A stretch of 18,871 nt of DNA from Fibrobacteraceae bacterium (GCA_021443045.1 JABUUT010000050.1:17921-36791); one strand, 5' to 3'; shown: positions 1-6,674, numbered from the stretch's first letter. Notes: generated from the letters alone by a model not told the origin. Translations and numbers: made by a program.

Positions 1-43
1 AACTTATGGTCATGGTCAAAATAAGGCCACAGGATTTAAAAAA

Positions 44-571
44 ATGAAAATAGAAACAGACAATATGCAAGCCAAGATTCACGAACTTGTTATTCAAATC
101 AAGGACGCTCTAGCCAAACGAGGCGAAATGATGGCTACCGCAGAATCTTGCACCGGAGGCCTCATTGCCTCCAGCATTGTTAGCGAAGCGGGGTCATCGG
201 CCATTTTTGCAGGAGGCATTGTAGCCTACCAAAACGAAGTGAAGGTGAAATTGCTTGGAGTTGATCCCCAAATTATAGAAACCTACGGTGCCGTAAGCGA
301 GCAAACCGTAAAAGCCATGGCTCAGGGCGCCATAAAGCAATTTGACTGCCAATGGGCTGTGGCCACCTCTGGGGTAGCAGGCCCAACCGGGGGAACCCAA
401 GACAAGCCCGTGGGCCTAGTTTGGATGGCTGTTGCCAACAATAATGGGCAAAGTGAAGCTTTTTCAGAAATTTTTCAAGGAAATCGTACCCAAATTAGGG
501 AAAATTCCGTCTATAAAGTATTGAGCAATCTGTTTTTTACACAAATAACCAAAAAAGCACTTGCACAATAG
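44..571 (+). CDS. cinA: CinA C-terminal-domain protein (nicotinamide-nucleotide amidase type)
   Basis: Stand-alone CinA C-terminal domain of 175 aa. This family deamidates nicotinamide mononucleotide to nicotinic acid mononucleotide in NAD recycling. The family signature ATAESCTGG lies at residues 31-39, and the glycine-rich active-site stretch SGVAGPTGGT lies at 109-118 followed by KPVGLVW (121-127). The N-terminal MoaB-like domain of full-length CinA is absent, as in short PncC-type proteins. The start at 44 has an AGGA ribosome site at 31-34; a second Met is at residue 8. The ATG overlaps a TGA in another frame (ATGA, 44-47), which could be the stop of an upstream gene cut by the window edge. 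The frame is also open upstream to base 2, so a longer N-terminus cannot be excluded. Its last codons carry the recA promoter. cinA next to recA is a common bacterial arrangement. Confidence 0.93.
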   Translation: MKIETDNMQAKIHELVIQIKDALAKRGEMMATAESCTGGLIASSIVSEAGSSAIFAGGIVAYQNEVKVKLLGVDPQIIETYGAVSEQTVKAMAQGAIKQFDCQWAVATSGVAGPTGGTQDKPVGLVWMAVANNNGQSEAFSEIFQGNRTQIRENSVYKVLSNLFFTQITKKALAQ

Positions 572-589
572 AGCACTATTTATTATATT
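561..589 (+). promoter_or_regulatory. recA promoter (-35/-10)
   Basis: A sigma70-like promoter with TTGCAC at 561-566, a 17-bp spacer and TATATT at 584-589 (TATTAT at 581-586 is an alternative -10). It overlaps the end of cinA and lies 27 bp upstream of the recA ATG, giving a predicted transcript start near 596. recA can therefore be transcribed independently of cinA. The assignment is by pattern only, and Fibrobacter promoter consensus is not well established to me. Confidence 0.55.
562..575 (+). promoter_or_regulatory. Candidate LexA (SOS) operator of recA
   Basis: The sequence TGCACAATAGAGCA is an interrupted dyad, TGCNC-N4-GNGCA. As I recall it, the Fibrobacter succinogenes LexA site is TGCNC-N4-GTGCA; this site matches 9 of the 10 defined positions (A instead of T inside the right half). 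It overlaps the putative -35 of recA, where repressor binding would block RNA polymerase. recA is the classic SOS target. The match is seen directly; binding is inferred. Confidence 0.6.
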
Positions 590-615
590 AAGTCAAAACA
601 CAAATGGAGTTAAAA

Positions 616-1713
616 ATGGCTAAAAAAACAACAACCCCCGCAAACAACCTTTCCCCAGACAAAGCAAAAGCTGTAGAAGCAGCCATTGCCCAAATTGAAA
701 AGAACTATGGAAAAGGTTCCATCATGGCCTTAGGTAGCCAACCCATCGAAGATATTCCCGTTATCCCATCGGGATGCATCCAACTTGATATGGCCTTAGG
801 CGTAGGCGGTTTCCCACGGGGCCGAATCATTGAAATTTATGGCCCAGAATCTTCTGGTAAAACGACCCTTTCCCTCCACGCCGTAGCTGAAGCCCAAAAA
901 GCAGGTGGCGTAGCCGCCTTCATCGATGCCGAACACGCTTTTGATGCCGTTTACGCCCGCAAACTAGGTGTAGATATCGAATCCCTTCTGGTATCCCAGC
1001 CCGACACCGGAGAACAAGCATTAGACATTGCCGAAACCCTGGTTCGCTCTGGAGCCATCGACATCATCGTCATCGACTCTGTGGCTGCATTGGTTCCACA
1101 AGCCGAAATCAACGGCGAAATGGGCGACAACCATGTGGGCCTACAAGCACGCCTCATGTCCCAGGCACTGCGCAAACTCACAGGAATTCTTTCCAAGTCC
1201 AATACTTGCATGATTTTCATAAATCAGCTCCGCATGAAAATTGGCGTTATGTTTGGCAACCCAGAAACCACAACCGGTGGTAACGCCCTTAAGTTCTACG
1301 CCACCCAGCGTCTCGACATTCGTCGCATTGCCGCCATTAAGGATGGTGAAGAAGTTATTGGCAACCGCACCCGGGTAAAATTGGTCAAAAACAAGGTGGC
1401 CGCCCCATTTACCCAGTGTGAATTCGACATTCTCTATGGTTGCGGCATTTCCCGCGAGGCTTCCATTCTAGATTTGGGCGTTGAACTGGACATTATCCAA
1501 AAGAGTGGTTCCTGGTTCAGCTACAACGACGAACGCATTGGTCAGGGTCGTGAAAACACCCGTCTCTTCTTGAAGAGCAATCCAGAACTTTGCGCCGAAA
1601 TCGAAACAAAAATTCGTGAAAGCATGAAGGATGTGGAAATCTTCAAATTGGGAGAACAAGATGCCGTTGAGGATGCCGACGAGGCAATTGAAATTGCTGG
1701 CGACGGCGAATAA
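616..1713 (+). CDS. recA: RecA recombinase
   Basis: Full-length cytoplasmic RecA of 365 aa. It is the ATP-dependent strand-exchange protein of homologous recombination and the co-protease that triggers LexA self-cleavage. The Walker A motif GPESSGKT is at residues 76-83, the catalytic glutamate is in DAEHAF (about residue 106), and Walker B IIVIDS is at 150-155. Loop L1 is near 163-175, and loop L2 is FGNPETTTGGNALKFYA at 213-229. The C-terminal tail is acidic, as usual. The ATG at 616 is chosen over the in-frame ATG at 604 because GGAG at 606-609 is placed correctly for 616. It has its own promoter with a candidate LexA site, and a strong hairpin follows at 1776-1817. Identity is certain. 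Confidence 0.99.
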   Translation: MAKKTTTPANNLSPDKAKAVEAAIAQIEKNYGKGSIMALGSQPIEDIPVIPSGCIQLDMALGVGGFPRGRIIEIYGPESSGKTTLSLHAVAEAQKAGGVAAFIDAEHAFDAVYARKLGVDIESLLVSQPDTGEQALDIAETLVRSGAIDIIVIDSVAALVPQAEINGEMGDNHVGLQARLMSQALRKLTGILSKSNTCMIFINQLRMKIGVMFGNPETTTGGNALKFYATQRLDIRRIAAIKDGEEVIGNRTRVKLVKNKVAAPFTQCEFDILYGCGISREASILDLGVELDIIQKSGSWFSYNDERIGQGRENTRLFLKSNPELCAEIETKIRESMKDVEIFKLGEQDAVEDADEAIEIAGDGE

Positions 1714-1718
1714 CAGAC

Positions 1719-1733
1719 ACAAACTCTAAAATT
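1719..1733. repeat. 15-bp direct repeat, copy 1
   Basis: ACAAACTCTAAAATT lies 6 bp after the recA stop. An exact copy in the same orientation is at 2904-2918. The two copies bracket the minus-strand cassette containing a secreted-protein gene and a truncated gene, so they may mark an insertion or recombination junction. Confidence 0.6.
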
Positions 1734-1775
1734 TTTGGAGGTACACAAATTTTCTTCCTGAGGGCAGAAATGCCT

Positions 1776-1820
1776 AACCCCAGCTAACCCTTTCAGCCAT
1801 TTGGTTTAGCTGGGGTTTAT
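1776..1820. terminator. Bidirectional terminator between recA and the minus-strand gene
   Basis: A perfect 12-bp inverted repeat, AACCCCAGCTAA (1776-1787) with TTAGCTGGGGTT (1806-1817), and an 18-nt loop. The plus strand continues in a T-rich stretch (TTTATTATTT). On the minus strand it lies a few bases past the stop of the gene at 1824-2645. It can serve both convergent transcripts. Confidence 0.8.
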
Positions 1821-1823
1821 TAT

Positions 1824-2645
1824 TTACTTCAAATAAAATTCACCATACCCCTGAATTTTTAAAATAACGGGCATCCGAGGCAGTAACATATTCTGGGAAA
1901 GTGCCCCACTCTGCAATATGCGGCCATTCAAATCCATAAGGTGGTAGGTTTTGCCAATAAGATTTTCAGGAACCAGGACCTGTCGATTATTTAAAACAAT
2001 AGGTGTGTTATCTGTATAATCAATCCTTTCAAGGGAAGTCTTTTCCTCATTCACAAGTTCTTCGTATATTTCGGGATATTCCAAACGATAAAATCTGGGG
2101 TACATACAATCAGGAACGGAATCAACCATGTAGTCTTTGCTTATACAAGGGGTATCATAAACAATATCATCGATTCCATTTATGCCATTAGGTCTAACAA
2201 CATCCTTCAACTCAAAAAGCCGATTAAGCAGCGAATCCGTTTCTTCCTTTGTATAACTAATAAATCCGCAACGTTGCCACCCCATAAACTGGTCATAAAG
2301 CACCTCGTTGGGGGTATGTTTTGCAGTGTTAAAACCAAAGAATTCGTATGCTCCAAATTCATCAGATTCATCGTAGCGAAAAGCTTCTGTCCCACTTGTA
2401 TGAATTATAAAATTACTATCCAGTACAGCCCTGCAACCTTCAACTGCACATTTATTAAAATCCTTATCCACTGCGGATATTCCACCATAATAAGCCAAAC
2501 ATTCTTCCGAAAGAACCCCATACCAATCAGACCATGCTGCAGGCCCACGAAATGCAATGTTCATATAGAAAGTCAGTTTAATGCCAAACGCATTGGTCAT
2601 TAAGGAACAAACTAAAAGCAATATCAAAACAAGTTTCTGTTTCAT
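1824..2645 (-). CDS. Secreted hypothetical protein with possible C-terminal sorting tail
   Basis: A 273-aa protein I do not recognise as a named family. It begins with a clear Sec signal peptide (basic start MKQK, leucine-rich core, likely cut near residues 19-22), so it is exported. The middle holds several cysteines and aromatic residues but no motif I can assign. The last ~45 residues, with the pattern YHLMDLNGRILQSG and a short beta-rich end closing in GEFYLK, look like the C-terminal tails (DxxGRxxxxG then a terminal strand) of cargo proteins of the type IX secretion system or of Fibrobacter surface proteins. A GGAGGG ribosome site lies at 2653-2658. The ATG overlaps the stop of the remnant gene upstream (TGATG), so it was the second gene of an operon. 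The shared terminator is at 1776-1817. Confidence 0.75.
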   Translation of the reverse strand: MKQKLVLILLLVCSLMTNAFGIKLTFYMNIAFRGPAAWSDWYGVLSEECLAYYGGISAVDKDFNKCAVEGCRAVLDSNFIIHTSGTEAFRYDESDEFGAYEFFGFNTAKHTPNEVLYDQFMGWQRCGFISYTKEETDSLLNRLFELKDVVRPNGINGIDDIVYDTPCISKDYMVDSVPDCMYPRFYRLEYPEIYEELVNEEKTSLERIDYTDNTPIVLNNRQVLVPENLIGKTYHLMDLNGRILQSGALSQNMLLPRMPVILKIQGYGEFYLK

Positions 2646-2917
2646 CAGTTTTCCCTCCTATACAAAAGAACCACTTCCTCCTGCCGATGTTTTTCCAAGG
2701 GGTTGAAAAAGGCAAATTCAACCCTGGTGTATTGGTGGACCGTTATACCATTCCCAAGGAAATGTCCATACAACCTCTTGTTGTTGCCTTGGTCCAGAAC
2801 AACCTCTGCATATGGAGCAACCAGGGTGCCAGCCCAATTCCTGTCTATGTAGAGTTTTCTTTTGCCATGGTATGTAAGCCTAAATCCTTCTACCGAATTT
2901 AAGACAAACTCTAAAAT
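2645..2917 (-). pseudogene. 5'-truncated remnant of a surface-protein gene
   Basis: An open minus-strand frame of 90 codons without a usable start. An in-frame stop lies at 2918-2920, and no ATG, GTG or TTG comes before well into the conserved-looking part. The text reads like real protein: WAGTLVAPYAEVVLDQ, then YGHFLGNGITVHQYTRVEF. This resembles the C-terminal part of large Fibrobacter surface proteins (fibro-slime or choice-of-anchor type, where an APxAxVVLxQ ... VxVHQ pattern occurs, as I recall). Its TGA at 2645-2647 overlaps the ATG of the downstream gene, and the downstream gene's ribosome site lies inside its last codons. The truncated 5' edge falls on the second 15-bp repeat (2904-2918). 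A plus-strand frame over the same bases (2687-2902) is less convincing. The family link is tentative. Confidence 0.5.
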
Positions 2918-2918
2918 T
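2904..2918. repeat. 15-bp direct repeat, copy 2
   Basis: An exact copy of ACAAACTCTAAAATT at 1719-1733. It lies at the point where the minus-strand remnant gene loses its open frame. Confidence 0.6.
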
Positions 2919-3089
2919 CAATATAGGTTATTTTGTATGAAATATCGTTTTTGTAAAATTTAATTTACAAAAAAACTTTCAAAGTCACAGGGCTTAATTA
3001 GAATCTTTGAACAGCTCTATCTATCGCCCATCCACCCTTCACCTATCCAACCAACCTCCCCCCATATTTATTTACTAAATTAGAAAATC
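2919..3089. other. Intergenic region with AT-rich hairpin and G-rich tract
   Basis: I see no gene here. An AT-rich inverted repeat (stem TTTTTGTAAA with TTTACAAAAA, about 2948-2973) could be a weak terminator or a remnant of the original recA 3' region. At 3027-3063 the minus strand is G-rich, with GG and GGG runs ending in six consecutive Gs beside the next gene. The segment just before 3090 is AT-rich and could hold its promoter. Confidence 0.4.
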
Positions 3090-3872
3090 ATGTTTCAATT
3101 CGCAAAATATATAGTTTGTTCGAGTCTTTTGTTTGCAACAGTCTGTTCGGCCCAGTCTCTTTGCCCCCGCTACCTTTTAGATACATCCATGGTTGTAAAC
3201 ATTGAAGGGCGGTTTGTTAATGTGCAAAATACCAGAACATCCCTGGCCATAGAATGGCACCACCACAACAACACCCTGGACACTTTTTTTGTCAACACCC
3301 CCAATCAAGACAAATTTCTCTTTATTACCGCAGGAGACTACCGCTACCAGGAAATAGGCCCTTCACGAACCAAAAGGCAGCTGGGTCTCCACCACCTTAA
3401 AGAAAACATTGGCAACACTCCCATGAAACTGGATGATTTGGAACTTCTAGCCAATGGTCATTTTCTTTGCAAAGACTCCATCGTACAGCCCCCAAATATT
3501 CTTTCTACCGCATTTTCCATGACTTGGTGGAGCATGGTGGTAGACTCTCTAGACAATCCAAACAAAGTTACCATGCGAGGCCCCCGAAAGGAAACCCGCA
3601 CATTCAACATTGGGGCCTGGAGGAATTTTTCCGGAGTCACCCTCCCCACCCTCATCTATGTGGCTGGAGATAATTCCATAAACAACAACTACAGCGGACA
3701 AATTTGGATACGTTCCGTTTACCCCATCCAGGCATTAAAGTCCGACCCCGTTATGGAAAAAACGGATTACAAAAAATCGAAAATCCAGAACTTATTCCGA
3801 AAAGTTCCGGCGAACAGGGAACGTGAAATACCCTTGATACTCAAGCTGAATCAGGAACTGCTGCGAGAGTGA
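3090..3872 (+). CDS. Secreted hypothetical protein
   Basis: A 260-aa protein of unknown function. Residues 1-21 form a signal peptide ending in CSA-Q, a typical signal peptidase I site, so it is periplasmic or surface-exposed. The mature part is rich in short beta-type segments and polar residues; an LDDLELLANGHF stretch lies near the middle, and the C-terminus is lysine- and arginine-rich. I see no catalytic motif, repeat or lipobox. No Shine-Dalgarno is visible before the ATG (AATTAGAAAATC precedes it), unlike most neighbours. Its last 27 codons overlap the 3' end of the convergent gene at 3792-4775, so the tail after about residue 234 is read from the antisense of the other gene and may have been acquired by stop loss. 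That the gene is real is supported by length, signal peptide and coherent composition. Confidence 0.7.
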   Translation: MFQFAKYIVCSSLLFATVCSAQSLCPRYLLDTSMVVNIEGRFVNVQNTRTSLAIEWHHHNNTLDTFFVNTPNQDKFLFITAGDYRYQEIGPSRTKRQLGLHHLKENIGNTPMKLDDLELLANGHFLCKDSIVQPPNILSTAFSMTWWSMVVDSLDNPNKVTMRGPRKETRTFNIGAWRNFSGVTLPTLIYVAGDNSINNNYSGQIWIRSVYPIQALKSDPVMEKTDYKKSKIQNLFRKVPANREREIPLILKLNQELLRE

Positions 3873-4775
3873 CCCCTCATAAAAGCGATCTTTTCCACGC
3901 TGGAAGGCTCCCAATTCCAAAATGATATTGCGGAAACCATCTTTCCAAGAAAGATGGGGGCCAATCATAATGCGACCGTAACTCAAGGCTTCTTTTTCAA
4001 TGGTCTTTCCGTTGCGCAAAAGCCCCGTTTTATAATAATCCGTTTCAAAGACCAGGGCAAAATGTTCCGTTACAGGAGCCCTTCCGTAACTGTTGATTTC
4101 GATAATATAATCGCGGCTAAACACAGGAATATTACGGATAAAATCGTAGCTTTTGCCGTTGTAATCAGTACTGATATCGGACAGCACATAGTGAACATCA
4201 ACACCTATCACAGAACCCTTAGGAAAACGGTAACTTATTTTTGCACAAATGTCGAACAACTGGGCGTAGTCGTTTTTTGAAGTTTCATCATCGTAGAGGT
4301 TATCTACAATATAATCAGCATTCCAGGTGTCTGCAATGCGGCCTTCACCCTCAACATCGGTAGTGACCATTTCTTGGTTGGAGCCAAAAAACAAGTAACT
4401 TTCATAAACAAAGTCAAGCTCCAACTGAGGGTTTGATTTAAAAGGGTTAACACCAAGGCCAGCCGAGTATCCCCCATAAAACGGGGAGGCGTACATGGAT
4501 CCAGACATTTTAAGATAGGTTGGATTTTTACCTAGTTTTTCACCGTAAGAAAGCGACTCCAGAGGTTCTAGCCAGGTGTAAGTTAAAGATTCTTCCAGCT
4601 GAGGAAGCCACTGGCCCCACACAAAAGGAGCATTGCCCATAGTGCGCCAGGAAAGATTTGGGCCATAACGAAAGCCTGTTAAATCGGCATGACGAAAACC
4701 GGCAGAGGCCGCTGCGGAGCAAAAAAGCACCGTACAAAGTAAAAAAATCTTTAATGACTTGTTATTTCCGCTCAT
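3792..4775 (-). CDS. Probable outer-membrane beta-barrel protein, unknown function
   Basis: A 327-aa protein with a signal peptide (basic NKSLK, hydrophobic core, ASA-G cleavage near residue 26). The mature sequence consists of alternating-pattern amphipathic strands rich in Tyr, Phe, Gly and Ser, for example LELDFVYESYLFF and HFALVFETDYYKTGLL. It ends in strands such as FLIQLEYQGYF, as expected for an outer-membrane barrel; the very last residues (RRNFSE) do not end in the classic aromatic residue. No specific family is recognised. There is no clear Shine-Dalgarno before the ATG; the leader is AT-rich. It is divergent from the lipoprotein gene at 4857 across an 81-bp gap and convergent with 3090-3872, which it overlaps by 81 bp without an intervening terminator. 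Confidence 0.7.
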   Translation of the reverse strand: MSGNNKSLKIFLLCTVLFCSAAASAGFRHADLTGFRYGPNLSWRTMGNAPFVWGQWLPQLEESLTYTWLEPLESLSYGEKLGKNPTYLKMSGSMYASPFYGGYSAGLGVNPFKSNPQLELDFVYESYLFFGSNQEMVTTDVEGEGRIADTWNADYIVDNLYDDETSKNDYAQLFDICAKISYRFPKGSVIGVDVHYVLSDISTDYNGKSYDFIRNIPVFSRDYIIEINSYGRAPVTEHFALVFETDYYKTGLLRNGKTIEKEALSYGRIMIGPHLSWKDGFRNIILELGAFQRGKDRFYEGSLSQQFLIQLEYQGYFTFPVRRNFSE

Positions 4776-4856
4776 TTGTGCAAAAATTTAAAAATATTTT
4801 TCCCTTTTGCATTTTAAATTCTTATTTTGTGGTCATTAAATCTTATAGGAGATTCT

Positions 4857-5291
4857 ATGAAACTTTCTCACCTGTGCGTACTGGCCTTGGGAGTACTTAC
4901 TTTCTGGGGCTGTGCCGACCGTCATTCTTCCCCCATTCTCATTGAACGCGGTGTAGGCCAAAACGAATACGAACGCGAATACTTTGCCATTAAAGAAAGC
5001 ATGGGCATTGACAAACGCCTCAAAGACGTTTTTAAGCAAGGCTACATTGAAGAAGGCATGACCAACGACATGGTCAACCTGCTTTGGGGCCCACCTGACT
5101 TGGAAAAGGAAGACGGCAAAATTTGGGAATACTACACTCGCGAAGGCAACCTGATTACCCGCCTCATCTGGAAGCACCCCGACCAGGCCCGCCTCAAGGG
5201 TTACGAATCGGAATGGATTCTGGAAAAAATCGAAGGCGACCGCTACGGCGGCTCTCCAGCACCAACATCCAACCGTTCTTCCAACTACTAG
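4857..5291 (+). CDS. Small lipoprotein with BamE/SmpA-like pattern
   Basis: A 144-aa predicted lipoprotein. The N-terminus is MKLSH plus a hydrophobic core ending LTFWGC; Cys19 is the lipidation candidate, although F and W at -3/-2 make a non-canonical lipobox. The mature part has the pattern EEGMTNDMVNLLWGPPD, then a W-E-Y-Y core (KIWEYYT). This resembles the fold signature of SmpA/OmlA (BamE-like) proteins, a helix starting 'G-M-T-xx-V' followed by 'G-x-P' and strands with W-x-Y. It could assist outer-membrane assembly, but this is fold-level inference only. The start at 4857 is chosen over the in-frame 4827 because AGGAG at 4847-4851 precedes it and the signal peptide begins there. A strong terminator follows at 5330-5349, so it is probably monocistronic. 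Confidence 0.8.
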   Translation: MKLSHLCVLALGVLTFWGCADRHSSPILIERGVGQNEYEREYFAIKESMGIDKRLKDVFKQGYIEEGMTNDMVNLLWGPPDLEKEDGKIWEYYTREGNLITRLIWKHPDQARLKGYESEWILEKIEGDRYGGSPAPTSNRSSNY

Positions 5292-5329
5292 TCCCAGTTC
5301 CCTACAGGAAATACGGATATAATTTAAAC

Positions 5330-5357
5330 GCCACCTTTCAAAAGGTGGCTATTTTTT
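5330..5357 (+). terminator. Rho-independent terminator after the lipoprotein gene
   Basis: Stem GCCACCTT (5330-5337) with AAGGTGGC (5342-5349), loop TCAA, followed by TATTTTTTC. This is a textbook terminator that separates the lipoprotein transcript from tpiA. Confidence 0.9.
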
Positions 5358-5399
5358 CTAAATTTACGCCGTAAAATTTAACACTCTAAGGAGACGACT

Positions 5400-6161
5400 A
5401 TGCGCCAATACATTATTGCTGGCAACTGGAAAATGAACAAGACCGTTAGCGAAAGCGTTGAACTCGCCAAGGCTATCGTTGAAGCTTGCAAAGACGTTAA
5501 GAAGACCGAAGTTGTTGTTGGTCCTACATACCTGGCTGCAGCCAAGGTTGCCGACGTGATTAAGGGTTCCAATGTAAAGCTTGCAATCCAGGACATCCAC
5601 TGGATGGACCAGGGTGCCTACACGGGTAAGGTTTCCATTGACATGGTTAAGGAAATTGGTGCTGAATATGTTATTATCGGCCACTCCGAACAGCGTCAGT
5701 ACTTCCACGAAACAGAAGAAACTGTAAACCTCAAGGTTAAGAAGACCTTGGCTGCCGGTCTGAAACCAATCATCTGCATTGGTGAAACTTTGGACCAGCG
5801 CAATGGTGGCATTCTCAAGGAAATCCTCGGCCTCCAGGTTAAGGGAGCCTTTAAGGATGTTTCTGCCGAAGACGCTGCCAAGTGCGTTCTCGCCTACGAA
5901 CCTGTTTGGGCCATTGGTACAGGCGTTACCGCTACCGACGAACAAGCCCAAGACACACAAGCTTACGTACGCTCTGTAGTTGCCGAAATCTACGGTGCCG
6001 AAATTGCCGAAGGCATGCGCATTCAATACGGCGGCTCCATGAAGGGTGCCAACGCCGCTGGCCTTCTCGCCCAAAAGGATATTGATGGCGGTTTGATTGG
6101 TGGTGCTGCTCTCAAGGCTGCCACATTCAAAGAAATCATCGACGCTGCCGAAGCTAAGTAA
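5400..6161 (+). CDS. tpiA: Triose-phosphate isomerase
   Basis: Full-length cytoplasmic TIM of 253 aa. It interconverts dihydroxyacetone phosphate and glyceraldehyde 3-phosphate in glycolysis and gluconeogenesis. The substrate-binding GNWKMN is at residues 8-13 (Lys11), the catalytic His95 is in IGHSEQR, the catalytic Glu167 is in AYEPVWAIGTG with flexible loop 6 directly after, and the phosphate-binding YGGSMKG is at 210-216. A strong AAGGAG ribosome site is at 5388-5393. Codon use differs from most neighbours (Lys is often AAG, Val often GTT, Gly often GGT), as expected for a highly expressed gene. secG follows after 31 bp and is probably co-transcribed, a common pairing. Confidence 0.99.
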   Translation: MRQYIIAGNWKMNKTVSESVELAKAIVEACKDVKKTEVVVGPTYLAAAKVADVIKGSNVKLAIQDIHWMDQGAYTGKVSIDMVKEIGAEYVIIGHSEQRQYFHETEETVNLKVKKTLAAGLKPIICIGETLDQRNGGILKEILGLQVKGAFKDVSAEDAAKCVLAYEPVWAIGTGVTATDEQAQDTQAYVRSVVAEIYGAEIAEGMRIQYGGSMKGANAAGLLAQKDIDGGLIGGAALKAATFKEIIDAAEAK

Positions 6162-6192
6162 CCTTAAAACCTTTCAATAAAAGGAAAACAAT

Positions 6193-6603
6193 ATGTCAAC
6201 TTTATTCTGGATTGGTATCGTTCTCCACGTGTTCCTCTGCCTTTTCCTTATGCTTCTCATTCTTATTCAGAATGATAAGATGGGAGGTTTGGCTGGTCTC
6301 GGTGGAATGACATCTCAATCTGCCTTTTCTACCGCCGGTGCAGCAACGTTCATCCAGAAGTTGACACGTGGCGTAGCAGTTCTTTTCTTTATCGTTGTCT
6401 TTGCCCTGGGCCTTATTACCGCCAAGCAGGATCGCGCTGTTGAAGAATCTGCCATGCAAAAGGCAAACCGTGAATCTGCAGCCGAACAGGCAGCTCCAGT
6501 TCCAGCTCTTCCAGGTGACTTTGCAGCCCCCGCTGCCGAAGTTCCAGTGGATGCAGCTCCAGCAACAGAAGCCCCTGCAGCAGAAGCTCCAGTTGCTCCA
6601 TAA
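6193..6603 (+). CDS. secG: Preprotein translocase subunit SecG
   Basis: A 136-aa inner-membrane subunit of the SecYEG channel. It has the typical two-helix layout: TM1 at about residues 3-25, the conserved cytoplasmic loop QNDKMGGLAGLGG with a phenylalanine/serine stretch (SAFSTAGAATF), then TM2 at about 57-76. After TM2 comes a long Ala/Pro/Glu-rich tail (about residues 80-136, with repeated PAAE/APVA units). Such low-complexity tails occur in SecG of several phyla and are probably flexible. An AAGGA ribosome site is at 6180-6184. It lies 31 bp behind tpiA with no terminator between, so one transcript is likely. Confidence 0.96.
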   Translation: MSTLFWIGIVLHVFLCLFLMLLILIQNDKMGGLAGLGGMTSQSAFSTAGAATFIQKLTRGVAVLFFIVVFALGLITAKQDRAVEESAMQKANRESAAEQAAPVPALPGDFAAPAAEVPVDAAPATEAPAAEAPVAP

Positions 6604-6609
6604 AACTTT

Positions 6610-6658
6610 AAGGCACCTCCTCTAAATTACCACAGGTAAATTTTTGGAGCTGTGCTTT
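6610..6658 (+). terminator. Imperfect long hairpin in the secG 3' region
   Basis: AAGGCAC-CTCC (6610-6620) pairs with GGAG-CT-GTGCTTT (6646-6658), with a CT bulge and an inner AAATTACC/GGTAAATTT pairing. It is followed by TTTATAG, a weak U-tract. It may be a first, leaky terminator or an mRNA-stabilising structure before the stronger one at 6675. Confidence 0.45.
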
Positions 6659-6674
6659 ATAGAATTTTAATTAG

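Noticed and set aside
1..47. Possible 3' end of an upstream gene: a frame ending TGA at 45-47 (ATGA overlap with cinA) and another ending TAA at 22-24.
   Set aside because: At most 14 codons are visible and neither end is recognisable; the cinA frame is open here too, so no choice can be supported.
2687..2902. Plus-strand frame of 71 codons downstream of the divergent ATG.
   Set aside because: The minus strand of the same bases reads as a more convincing protein tail and its stop couples to the downstream minus gene, so the plus frame is treated as a shadow.
5352..5377. Possible tpiA promoter with TAAAAT at 5372-5377.
   Set aside because: No acceptable -35 at the right distance, and the segment overlaps the preceding terminator tail; too weak to list.
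5364..6074. Long minus-strand frame (236 codons) under tpiA.
   Set aside because: It is fully antisense to a certain tpiA whose codon bias leaves the opposite strand open; it has no ribosome site or recognisable domain.
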